Assembly (NCBI GenBank): GCA_002724395.1
Contig: PBOR01000057.1
Coordinates: 1-45,565 of the forward strand
DNA: 45,565 nt
Direction: 5' to 3'
From: Rhodospirillaceae bacterium
GTDB taxonomy: Bacteria > Pseudomonadota > Alphaproteobacteria > UBA8366
Position numbers and translations under genes: made by a program
Part shown: positions 32,687 through 40,387 of the stretch, in pieces
How the letters are laid out: every line of letters begins with the position of its first letter
Position numbering within the stretch: the first letter of the stretch is position 1
Notes under the pieces: generated by a model
The model's database searches: none
What the model was told of the DNA's origin: nothing
What the model saw: only the letters and a program-made list of their open reading frames with translations

Positions 32687-33724
32687 TTATAGCTCTGGCG
32701 TAAGCACCATTATTCGAGAGAAAAACGCTCTGTCTATGACTTCAGTGACAAGCCCATTCCGTGCGAACAACGCGTGTAAATCATCTTTTAAATAATCCGC
32801 GTAATAGGGTTCATGGGCTTCTTGCGGAAACTGTTCTAGTAATGGATTGAATGGAGCAAAATCGTCTGGCTGAAGCGAATCCATAAAAACTAACACGCCA
32901 TCGGGTTTTAGAACGCGACTCATCTCTGCCGCTGCCAGGTAGCGAACGGGACGCGGTAATTCGTGAAATAGATAGACACAGCTAATGACGTCAAACGTAT
33001 CATCTGCGAAAGGCATAGATTCTGCGGCGCTTTGAACCAGGCTGTGACGTGACCATGGGGCAAGATTGGATTGTGCCTTGTCGAGATAGGGGCGGCTGAG
33101 GTCGAGCCCGGATACGTTTAGGCGTGGCGAATTCTGCTTTATGGATTTAAGGAATCGGCCTGTACCGCACCCGACATCTAGCAAGCGGCAATTCCGCATG
33201 CCTTTTTGTCGGATCGCGCTATTTATAGGGACAAGGGCTTGCCGACGCATCGCGTCGGCGCCGCCAGTGAATAACACTTCCACCTGATAATCGTAAAGCT
33301 GCGCTGATTCCGCGCTTAAATAGCCATCCGATTGATAGTGAAAATTCTGCAAATAGTAATCCGGCAATCTCATCGTTGAGTTGGTCTTTGCCACTTCTTG
33401 GACACCACCATTATATTTCCTCTGATTAACCTTTTTTAAATCACGAAAATAACGTGTTGATTGTCGTAGCACCGCAAGCGGGTTAGGCCATTGGTCTTCA
33501 GGCGCTTGATATAAACCCGCTTCTATATTCGTCCAATCTCGAGCAAACAATCGTTTTAAGTCTTTAACTATTGCCTTTGTATCGGGAAATTTTTGTTTCT
33601 CGGAATTCGTTTTTGGCCTTGACGGCGGCGATAACCGTGCTGTCGCCGCATAATGGGAAGAAAACCAACCAGCGCGTAGCTGTTGGGACACCCTATAAGA
33701 TAGTTTTTCCAAAAGCGTAGCCAT
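32687..33724 (-). CDS. SAM-dependent class I methyltransferase, unknown substrate
   Basis: The methyltransferase fold occupies residues 150-310: motif I is LLDVGCGTGRFLKSI, then VSGLDLSRPYLDKA, ESMPFADDTFDVISCVYLFHELP and LKPDGVLVFMDSLQ, the UbiE-like small-molecule type. About 150 N-terminal residues are family-specific and hold a PDYYLQNFHYQSDGYLS segment just before a YDYQVEVLF, a pattern I recall from cyanobacterial and alphaproteobacterial plastoquinone-like or unknown methyltransferases. The substrate cannot be assigned. It starts just upstream of and divergent from pgk, 101 bases apart. Confidence 0.8.
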   Translation of the reverse strand: MATLLEKLSYRVSQQLRAGWFSSHYAATARLSPPSRPKTNSEKQKFPDTKAIVKDLKRLFARDWTNIEAGLYQAPEDQWPNPLAVLRQSTRYFRDLKKVNQRKYNGGVQEVAKTNSTMRLPDYYLQNFHYQSDGYLSAESAQLYDYQVEVLFTGGADAMRRQALVPINSAIRQKGMRNCRLLDVGCGTGRFLKSIKQNSPRLNVSGLDLSRPYLDKAQSNLAPWSRHSLVQSAAESMPFADDTFDVISCVYLFHELPRPVRYLAAAEMSRVLKPDGVLVFMDSLQPDDFAPFNPLLEQFPQEAHEPYYADYLKDDLHALFARNGLVTEVIDRAFFSRIMVLTPEL

Positions 33725-33825
33725 ATGCAGATTGTATCATCGGTTGCGTATAAAATCAGCTGTATCGTTGCTCTCAGCGATTAAATCCATTAGGCAAGAT
33801 GCAGTTTTAAAATGAGGGCGCTCGA

Positions 33826-35034
33826 ATGTTTAAAACGCTTAATGATTTAGAGGTGGCGGGAAAACGCGTGCTAGTGCGCGCTGACCTTAACGTCCCTGTG
33901 CAAAATGGCAAAGTGAAGGACGTAACGCGTATTGAGCGGTTAATACCGACATTGAACGCGTTACTAGAAAAAAAGGCTCGCATCGTGGTTATGTCGCATT
34001 TCGGCCGGCCAAAAGGTCGGGTTGTTCCAGAGCTGACACTCAAACCAGTTGCGGATGCTTTGTCGAGAGTACTCGGCGGCAAAGCTGTTGCTTTTGCTAA
34101 GAATTGCATCGGCCCGGAGGCAGAGCTCGTCGTTAATGCCCTAAAAGACGGTGAGATCGCCGTTCTGGAGAATTTGAGATTTCATGCGGGGGAAGAAGCC
34201 AATGCGCCGGAGTTCGTGGCTGAACTTGCAAAGCTTGGTGAGCTCTATGTTAATGATGGCTTCTCCGTATCACACCGAGCTCATGCATCAACGACCGATA
34301 TCGCCAAACATATGCCGTCAGCCGCTGGCATTAATATGCAGGCTGAACTGAATGCTCTGGAAGCGGCGCTGGACAATCCCAAAAAACCAGTAGGTGCGAT
34401 CGTTGGCGGGGCTAAAGTTTCCTCTAAGCTAGACGTATTAAATAATTTGGTGGAACGCATGGATTTTTTAATCATCGGCGGCGGTATGGCGAACACTTTT
34501 TTGCATGCACTCGGTACTGATATTGGCGCCAGCCTATGCGAAAAAAGTTTGGCTGGTACAGCCAACGCCATTATGGCTAAAGCCAATGACGTTAGTTGCG
34601 AGATTGTGTTGCCATCGGATGTAGTCATTGCACCCAAACTGGAAGCGGGCATTGCGACTGATGTGGTTCCCGTAGCCGGCGTACCATCAGATCAGATGAT
34701 TTTAGACCTTGGGCCGGAAAGCGCGAGCGGGTTAGCGGTCAAGCTTTCCGAATGTTCCACGCTATTATGGAATGGCCCACTGGGAGCCTTTGAGCTTAAG
34801 CCTTTTGACGCTTGTACGAACACTGTCGCACGCGCCGCAGCAGAGCTGACCAAATCGGGAGATCTCTTTTCTGTTGCCGGTGGTGGCGATACTGTGGCGG
34901 CCTTAAACCAGGCCGGCGTCACGCATGATTTTAGATATGTTTCAACGGCGGGTGGCGCCTTCCTGGAATGGTTGGAAGGAAAAGAATTACCAGGTGTGGT
35001 GAAGCTAAGGAAGAAGGTGAGGAAAGGCGATTGA
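33826..35034 (+). CDS. pgk: Phosphoglycerate kinase
   Basis: Pgk catalyses the ATP-forming step between 1,3-bisphosphoglycerate and 3-phosphoglycerate. The 402-residue protein has VLVRADLNVPVQNGKV, SHFGRPKGR, LENLRFHAGEEAN, the hinge and GGAKVSSKLDVLNNLV, IIGGGMANTF, LWNGPLGAFE and the ATP-binding SVAGGGDTVAALNQAGV. All are intact. GAGGG precedes the ATG by seven bases. It is not beside gap or fba, which are its partners in many alphaproteobacteria. Its stop shares bases with the TTG start of the next gene, so the sugar dehydrogenase is translationally coupled to it. Confidence 0.97.
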   Translation: MFKTLNDLEVAGKRVLVRADLNVPVQNGKVKDVTRIERLIPTLNALLEKKARIVVMSHFGRPKGRVVPELTLKPVADALSRVLGGKAVAFAKNCIGPEAELVVNALKDGEIAVLENLRFHAGEEANAPEFVAELAKLGELYVNDGFSVSHRAHASTTDIAKHMPSAAGINMQAELNALEAALDNPKKPVGAIVGGAKVSSKLDVLNNLVERMDFLIIGGGMANTFLHALGTDIGASLCEKSLAGTANAIMAKANDVSCEIVLPSDVVIAPKLEAGIATDVVPVAGVPSDQMILDLGPESASGLAVKLSECSTLLWNGPLGAFELKPFDACTNTVARAAAELTKSGDLFSVAGGGDTVAALNQAGVTHDFRYVSTAGGAFLEWLEGKELPGVVKLRKKVRKGD

Positions 35035-36248
35035 AGCGCCTATTTCTGATTGCGGCGGTTTTTTGGTCAAGCACGCTCCAGGCCATGGAGCCCGGACAGC
35101 AGTTCTTTTATCTTCCGCACGACTTGGCCAAGCCGTTTGCCACCAAAAGTGTGGGAAATCCTCCTAAAATTATTCGCCGCAAAGCAAATTGGCTCCCCAA
35201 GGTGCCCTCCGGTTTTCAAGCTAATCTCTTTGCGTCCGGTCTGGATCACGCTCGTTGGTTGGCTGTAGCCCCGAGTGGGGAAGTGTTTCTGTCTGAGGCC
35301 CGGTTTAATCGCGTTACCTTGCTAATTGACCGAGATAAGGATGGACGAGCAGATGAAAAACATACTTTCGCTCAGAATCACAATACGCCACATGGCCTAG
35401 CCATTCACAAAGGTTATCTTTATGTCGCGGACTTGGACCGTATATGGCGTTATCGCTGGCGGCCCGGTCAAATCCGTGCATTAGGAGCAGCAGAACCTTT
35501 CACTAAGCTAGGGTCACTGGGTTCCGCTAATGGTCACTGGACACGCAATATCGTTTTTGACCCTACGGGTAAGTCTCTTTATGCGGCCATCGGAAGCCGC
35601 GGAAATATTGGTATCGAACCGCCGCCACGGGCGACAATTAAAGAATTTGATATGGAGTCGCGCGTAGGTGTTATCTTTGCGAGCGGCCTGCGAAATCCCG
35701 TTGGCATCGCGTTTCACCCAGATAGCGGAATTCTTTATGCGACCGTGAATGAACGTGATGGCCTTGGTGATGAATTGGTGCCTGATTATTTTACCTCGGT
35801 TAAGCGCGGCGGGTTTTACGGGTGGCCGTATTCTTATATTGGCTCGATACCGCAGCCTGGCCTTGCCAAGCGCCGACCAGATTTGGTGAAGCGCGCTATT
35901 GTGCCAGACGTTTTATTGCAGTCTCACTCCGCGCCGATGGCGATTCTGTTTGCGAAAGGCGGGCTCTTTCCTGAGGATTGGCAGGACGATGCGTTTGTTG
36001 CGTTTCGAGGCTCCTGGAATGCGGCTTTTCCGCGCGGCTATAAAATCGTTCGTATTCTCTTTGACAATGGCAAACCAACAGGTGGTTATGAAAACTTTGT
36101 GACTGGGTTTAGGGTTGATAAATCAGGCGGTAGCGGCCCGGCTTTGGTTTGGGGGCGTCCTGTGGGTCTCGCAATGTTGCCGGACGGCAGTATGCTGATT
36201 GCCGTCGACGCGGCTCAGGAGATTTGGCGGATCAGCCGAATTAAATAA
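35031..36248 (+). CDS. Secreted glucose/sorbosone dehydrogenase-like (PQQ-type propeller) enzyme
   Basis: The 405-residue protein is exported: its N terminus (KRLFLIAAVFWSSTLQA) is a signal peptide. The rest is a six-bladed propeller of the GSDH family with GFQANLFASGLDHARWLAVAPSGEVFLSE, HNTPHGLAIHKGYLYVAD, LRNPVGIAFHPDSG and FVAFRGSWNAAFPRGYKIVRI. The family holds PQQ-dependent soluble aldose and sorbosone dehydrogenases. I chose TTG at 35031 because it starts exactly at the signal peptide, has GTGAGGAAAGG upstream, and overlaps the pgk stop in TTGA. No PQQ synthesis genes lie in the window, so whether it binds PQQ is open. Confidence 0.86.
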   Translation: MKRLFLIAAVFWSSTLQAMEPGQQFFYLPHDLAKPFATKSVGNPPKIIRRKANWLPKVPSGFQANLFASGLDHARWLAVAPSGEVFLSEARFNRVTLLIDRDKDGRADEKHTFAQNHNTPHGLAIHKGYLYVADLDRIWRYRWRPGQIRALGAAEPFTKLGSLGSANGHWTRNIVFDPTGKSLYAAIGSRGNIGIEPPPRATIKEFDMESRVGVIFASGLRNPVGIAFHPDSGILYATVNERDGLGDELVPDYFTSVKRGGFYGWPYSYIGSIPQPGLAKRRPDLVKRAIVPDVLLQSHSAPMAILFAKGGLFPEDWQDDAFVAFRGSWNAAFPRGYKIVRILFDNGKPTGGYENFVTGFRVDKSGGSGPALVWGRPVGLAMLPDGSMLIAVDAAQEIWRISRIK

Positions 36249-36292
36249 ATACCAACACTTGCCCCAAAGGTGATGAAGGGCGAAAGTAGGGC

Positions 36293-36841
36293 ATGAGCGA
36301 ATTACAGTCGCAGCAAACCTTTGGCCCCCGGGTGCTGGAAGTGCCGGAAGGCGACAACCGCGAACGGCTTGTCTGCCCTGAATGCAGTTATGTTCGGTAC
36401 GACAATCCTAAAATCGTCGCAGGCGCGGTTGTGCTTTGGCAAGGTCGCTACTTGCTTTGCCGGCGAGCCATTAACCCGCGTAAGGGGTATTGGACGATCC
36501 CAGCTGGGTATATGGAATTAAACGAGACGGCGCTGGATGGTGCAAAAAGGGAAGTGTTAGAGGAGGCGGAGGCAGAAATCGTCGTGGACGGGCTTTTGGC
36601 AATTTATAACATCCCTCGTATCAGTCAGGTGCAACTCATTTATCGTGCGCAGTTGGTTGAAGGCAAACACAGTCCCGGAGTTGAAAGTTTGGAAACGGCC
36701 TTATTTGAGTGGTAAGATATTCCGTGGGATGAACTCGCATTTCCGTCGGTGACCTGGGCGCTCAATCATCATCGAGAGGTTTCTGATGAAGCGATTTTTC
36801 AGCCAAGGACAAATCCTGAGGGTGACCGGGGCGATTATTGA
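36293..36841 (+). pseudogene. NUDIX hydrolase interrupted by an in-frame TAA at 36713
   Basis: The first 140 codons form a NUDIX protein: a CPEC half zinc-ribbon, AGAVVLWQGRYLLCRR, and the NUDIX box GYMELNETALDGAKREVLEEA (residues 79-99). After FEW a TAA stops translation. The same frame then continues DIPWDELAFPSVTWALNHHR to a TGA at 36839-36841, and this continuation is the normal C terminus of the family. The full frame would be 182 residues, the usual size. One base change (for example GAA to TAA) explains it. The ATG at 36293 is 44 bases after the dehydrogenase stop. The truncated 140-residue protein could still be made, but lacks the last helix; it may be a young pseudogene or a sequence error. 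Confidence 0.8.
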
Positions 36842-36846
36842 GCTAG

Positions 36847-37437
36847 TTATTTGTGCAGCCCGTCTCCATCGGTATTGTCTTTTTTATATTTAGAAAAGAC
36901 CGGAACCTGCAGTGCCGTAAACGCGAGGGTCAAAATCAGTATCCCAAAGATTTTGAAATTTAGCCAAACCTCGGTCGAAAAGTTTCGCCATACTGCTTCA
37001 TTCAGCGCTGCCATGACTATAAAGAATATCGCGAATCGCCAGCTTAAAATCCACCAGCCTCGATCTTGGAGCGGCCATGCTGATTCTAGAAGAGGTTTAA
37101 GTAGTGGGCGTTTGAAATAGAGCCCGCCCAGTAAAACGATGGCAAATACGCATTGGACAATGGTTGGCTTCATTTTTATGAAGCGTTCATCTTCAAACCA
37201 CAAAGTCAGCCCGCCAAAGACAAGCACAATGACCGTGGTCACTATAAACATCATGGGCGGCTTCTGACGCCAGACGGCAAGCAATAATGTTACTATAATT
37301 ACGGCGATCATAAAAGCGCCGGTTGCGGTTATGAGCTCCTTGCCGCTGGTATAGAATACGGTAAAAAATGTAAGAAGCGGGCCGTACTCGGTCGCGGGAC
37401 GGAGCCAGCCCGGGGCTTTGGAAATAGACTTTGACAT
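36847..37437 (-). CDS. yciB: Septation protein A homologue YciB/IspZ (inner membrane)
   Basis: This 196-residue protein has five or six hydrophobic helices with the family pattern: YGPLLTFFTVFYTSGKELITATGAFM, FGGLTLWFEDERFIKMKPTIVQ, LKPLLESAWPLQDRGWWILSWRFAIFFIVMAALNEAVWR. YciB is an inner-membrane protein linked to cell envelope and septum synthesis. In many alphaproteobacteria it sits directly after ftsY; here it is separated from ftsY by the JmjC pair. It converges on the broken NUDIX gene, 5 bases from its last stop. Confidence 0.94.
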   Translation of the reverse strand: MSKSISKAPGWLRPATEYGPLLTFFTVFYTSGKELITATGAFMIAVIIVTLLLAVWRQKPPMMFIVTTVIVLVFGGLTLWFEDERFIKMKPTIVQCVFAIVLLGGLYFKRPLLKPLLESAWPLQDRGWWILSWRFAIFFIVMAALNEAVWRNFSTEVWLNFKIFGILILTLAFTALQVPVFSKYKKDNTDGDGLHK

Positions 37438-37517
37438 ATCTGTCTTATAAACCGATCGGACGGAACGTTGATAGAGCTTTTAAGAAACATCGTATTTTAC
37501 GGGCGGGGCAATCTATC

Positions 37518-37581
37518 TGGTTGGTGACGGTAGGGTAGATGGTCTAGACTCGTAAGGTGATAGGGGGATTTTGACCAACCA
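37518..37581 (+). promoter_or_regulatory. 8-bp inverted repeat closing on the start codon of the first JmjC gene
   Basis: TGGTTGGT (37518-37525) pairs with ACCAACCA (37574-37581), whose last base is next to the ATG at 37582. In RNA it would close a 48-base loop that contains the AGGGGGA ribosome site, so it could govern access to it. Chance is not excluded. Confidence 0.35.
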
Positions 37582-38709
37582 ATGACACGACCGCTCCTCA
37601 CATTTCGGGCTCTGCTGGCTCCACTGCTTAGCGAGGATTTTATAGCCGAGCATTTGGATCAGGCTCCCGCATTCGTTGGCGGGGATGGGACAAAATTCGC
37701 CCATTTATTCGATTGGGAGGATGCCACTAAATTATTGAATAACAGTAAAGTGTGGTCGAGCGAAACGCTCAAGCTGACCGAAGTAGGCGAAAGCGTGCTG
37801 CCGGAGCAGTATTGTTTCCAAGGTACAAATCGGGGCTTACAGACCATCCAGCGACCGGACCCCACATCAGTGCTGGAACGTATTCGGCGTGGTGCGGTTT
37901 TAACGCTCGGTTCGATGGAATCCTCGATGCCGCATTTAGCACGTCTTACAGCAGCTGTAAGCTCTGCACTTGGTGGTGCGGGTTCTGCGCGCATAACCTG
38001 TTCTGGGCCTACTGAGCTTGCCAACGTGGTAGATTTCGACGTAGGCGATGCCTTCCATCTTCAGCTGAATGGATCATCATCTTGGGTGCTCTACGAGGAA
38101 CGTGCGTCGAGGGACGGAAGTACTGCGCCACGCGAGTTGACAGGCGAGTTGGAAATGAATGCCGGCGATGTCTTGTACCTTCCGGCCGGGCAATTTTATC
38201 AGGCTGCTGCTAGCAGTGTTTCGACAATGTGGTTGACGATTGTCATCGTTCGGCCAACGGGTGCTGATATCCTGCCCTTAATCCAAGAAAGTTTGACGGA
38301 TACTCCTTTGTTTCGAGCGGATTTACCATTCTACGATAATGCAGTGGAGCATAAGCGGCATCTCGAGGCTCTGGCGGAATCGTTGCGTAGTGCAGTTGGT
38401 TCGGAGGCGTTTGCCGCAAAAGTCATGGCATTTCAGCGGAGCCGTATGTATGTATCGAAAATCGCTTCTTTTAACCTGCCCAGTCACGATATTGGTGAAT
38501 TTTTCAGGGTGCCAATTGGTGCCACAGAGCCATCGGACGTTATGTCGGAAACAAGGGAGATAGCGCGTTGGGCAAAGCAAACCGAGATATTCACCCTGAC
38601 AGAGCTCCAGCTAAACTTTCCTAAACATTCTATGGACACTCTGATTAATATTCTTACTGCGTTGCAAGAAAGTGGTTTTCTTCAACAGCCGGAAGCGGAC
38701 ATAAAATAA
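37582..38709 (+). CDS. JmjC/cupin_4-family pseudoenzyme (iron ligands lost)
   Basis: The 375-residue protein is a relative of the ribosomal oxygenases (YcfD/RoxA, MINA53, NO66; cupin_4). It keeps the N-terminal helical part, the barrel core and a C-terminal winged-helix-like segment (TEIFTLTELQLNFPKHSMDTLINILTAL). At the iron site the family H-x-D reads D151-F-D153 (VVDFDVGDAFHL), and the second histidine is Tyr206 (PAGQFYQAA). The two basic residues before the conserved Trp are Ser165 and Ser166 (NGSSSW). So iron and 2-oxoglutarate binding are probably lost. Its TAA shares its last A with the ATG of the next gene, the intact paralogue, making coupled synthesis and a heterodimer likely (inference; the family dimerises). 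Confidence 0.82.
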   Translation: MTRPLLTFRALLAPLLSEDFIAEHLDQAPAFVGGDGTKFAHLFDWEDATKLLNNSKVWSSETLKLTEVGESVLPEQYCFQGTNRGLQTIQRPDPTSVLERIRRGAVLTLGSMESSMPHLARLTAAVSSALGGAGSARITCSGPTELANVVDFDVGDAFHLQLNGSSSWVLYEERASRDGSTAPRELTGELEMNAGDVLYLPAGQFYQAAASSVSTMWLTIVIVRPTGADILPLIQESLTDTPLFRADLPFYDNAVEHKRHLEALAESLRSAVGSEAFAAKVMAFQRSRMYVSKIASFNLPSHDIGEFFRVPIGATEPSDVMSETREIARWAKQTEIFTLTELQLNFPKHSMDTLINILTALQESGFLQQPEADIK

Positions 38710-39869
38710 TGGTTGATACTGTCCGCCGTTTTTCTGATTTGATAGCTCCTATTTTGGTTAAGGATTTTGCCGATGTCATAGAGGCTAAATCGCATTTTTA
38801 TATTCAAGGGCCCGACGACAAATTCTCTAATGTGGCCTCATGGGAAATGATCAATCGCTTGCTTGAGCGGACTGCGCTTTGGGACAGCAGATTATTAACG
38901 CTGGCCAAAGATGGCCCCACCTTTGATGCGGAACAGTATTGTCGGGCGGATACGGACGTTGACGGTCACGCAATTATGCGGCCTGTGCCTAGCCTTATAC
39001 GCAAACATTTAAAAGATGGTGCAACGTTGGTGCTTAATAATACGGATACGTTGACACCTGAACTGGCTGCGGTTTCGGCCTGCCTGCGGCTGCGCTTCGG
39101 AGCACAGGTAAAATGTAATATTTATTGCTCGTGGCAAGAGAGCCAAGGTTTTGCAACCCATTTTGACGGCCGAGACGTATTTGTCTTGCATATTGCCGGT
39201 AAAAAATCCTGGAACCTTTATGATGGGTTCTATGAGCTCCCCATGGGGGATTCGCCTTACATTTTTCGACTTGGGCATGAAGAAAACGAGCGCCTAAAAG
39301 GAAGCTGTATCGAGCATGTGGAAATGACCCCGGGAGACCTTCTTTATATCCCACGCGGTCAATATCACGACGCGATAGCCTCAAGTGAAGCCAGTCTTCA
39401 TCTTACTTTTGGGGTGGTTCCCATGTTGGGCATAAACGCAATGAACATGATACAAGCGAGTGTGGTCAACGAGCCTCTTTTTAATGAGCCATTGCCACAT
39501 TTTGATGACCCGAAGGTGTTAAAGGCCCATATCGATCGTCTTGCAGATCGATTGTCGCAAATGTTGGCGTCTCCCGAGACCAGCGTAAAGGTGCGAGAAA
39601 GTCAGGAAAGCGTGGCGATGCAGGATTTCTCTGCAGCGTACGGTCTACCGCATACCGGAAATATCGCCACATTCAAAGTTTTTCATGATCAATCAATTGA
39701 GCATGGGGCTAAAGGTTCGAATTTGGTTGCTGCCTCAGAGTGGGTGGCTGAGCGAGATTATTTCACCGACCAAGAACTTGCAGCAGCTTTTCCTAGGTTG
39801 AAGCCAACTGATATTGTCCGCGTTATTGAAGAATTGATTACTGCCAACCGAATTATCCAAATCGGCTGA
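38709..39869 (+). CDS. JmjC/cupin_4-family 2-oxoglutarate oxygenase, intact active site
   Basis: This 386-residue paralogue keeps the family active site: His151-F-Asp153 (FATHFDGRDVFVLHI) and His220 (RGQYHDAI) as iron ligands, and Lys165-Lys166 before Trp168 (GKKSWNLY) at the position where the family binds 2-oxoglutarate with a basic residue. The C terminus has the winged-helix-like segment FTDQELAAAFPRLKPTDIVRVIEEL. In YcfD-type enzymes the product is a hydroxylated arginine or histidine of a ribosomal protein; here the substrate is unknown. It starts on the last base of the preceding pseudoenzyme stop (TAATG). Residue numbering of the active-site region is identical in both proteins, so they arose by tandem duplication. 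Confidence 0.88.
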   Translation: MVDTVRRFSDLIAPILVKDFADVIEAKSHFYIQGPDDKFSNVASWEMINRLLERTALWDSRLLTLAKDGPTFDAEQYCRADTDVDGHAIMRPVPSLIRKHLKDGATLVLNNTDTLTPELAAVSACLRLRFGAQVKCNIYCSWQESQGFATHFDGRDVFVLHIAGKKSWNLYDGFYELPMGDSPYIFRLGHEENERLKGSCIEHVEMTPGDLLYIPRGQYHDAIASSEASLHLTFGVVPMLGINAMNMIQASVVNEPLFNEPLPHFDDPKVLKAHIDRLADRLSQMLASPETSVKVRESQESVAMQDFSAAYGLPHTGNIATFKVFHDQSIEHGAKGSNLVAASEWVAERDYFTDQELAAAFPRLKPTDIVRVIEELITANRIIQIG

Positions 39870-39958
39870 CCGATGCTGGTTTTGCGGTTGGTAGGTTCTA
39901 CCCTTACGGTTTCAATTAAAAGTTTGTGCATCGACTCTCAAAGTAATAGATTCCACGA

Positions 39959-40210
39959 ATGGTATCCGGCGAACCAATAATTCCAGGCTCAGCGACTTCA
40001 AGCGGCGGCGTTGTGCCACTGCGGCGCACAGCGCGTGATGGGGTTAACGAAGAAGAGCGCCCCTTTTTAGCTTTGAAAAAGCGCGGGCGTTTTGATCCGA
40101 CGAACATAGAAGCGGCTTTAAAGCGTTTAGCGGAATTATTGTCCATGGATCGGGAGGCCCCTCGGCAGGACGTTGTGCCAAGGGGGTTTTATCTAGACAT
40201 CTTGGTATGA
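39959..40210 (+). CDS. Small hypothetical protein (83 aa)
   Basis: The frame starts 89 bases after the second JmjC gene on the same strand. The protein has a loose N terminus (MVSGEPIIPGSATSSGG), a basic-acidic middle (RPFLALKKRGRFDPTNIEAALKRLAELL) with one amphipathic helix, and a conserved-looking end, PRGFYLDILV. I do not recognise a family. No ribosome site precedes the ATG. Its position suggests it could belong to the JmjC transcript, perhaps even as a substrate, but this is speculation. It might also be a chance frame. Confidence 0.42.
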   Translation: MVSGEPIIPGSATSSGGVVPLRRTARDGVNEEERPFLALKKRGRFDPTNIEAALKRLAELLSMDREAPRQDVVPRGFYLDILV

Positions 40211-40311
40211 GCATTTCTTAAGCCTAGTCTCGTAGACAGGGTGAGTCCAATCGTCCAGCTGCTTTGCAGTTAACTATGTACAATTAATCAGGGTATTCTA
40301 AATAAATTTGC

Positions 40312-40334
40312 ACGTTAAGAATTTGTATTAACGT
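40312..40334. repeat. Inverted repeat ACGTTAA-N9-TTAACGT after ftsY
   Basis: A perfect 7-bp inverted repeat with a 9-base spacer lies between the end of ftsY and the small hypothetical gene, in AT-rich sequence. A weak bidirectional terminator or an operator is possible. The T runs expected of a strong terminator are missing on both sides. Confidence 0.3.
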
Positions 40335-40387
40335 TTAAGCAGTGCGGAACATTTGGTAGTCCTTACAATCACCTGCTCTGAGGCTAT

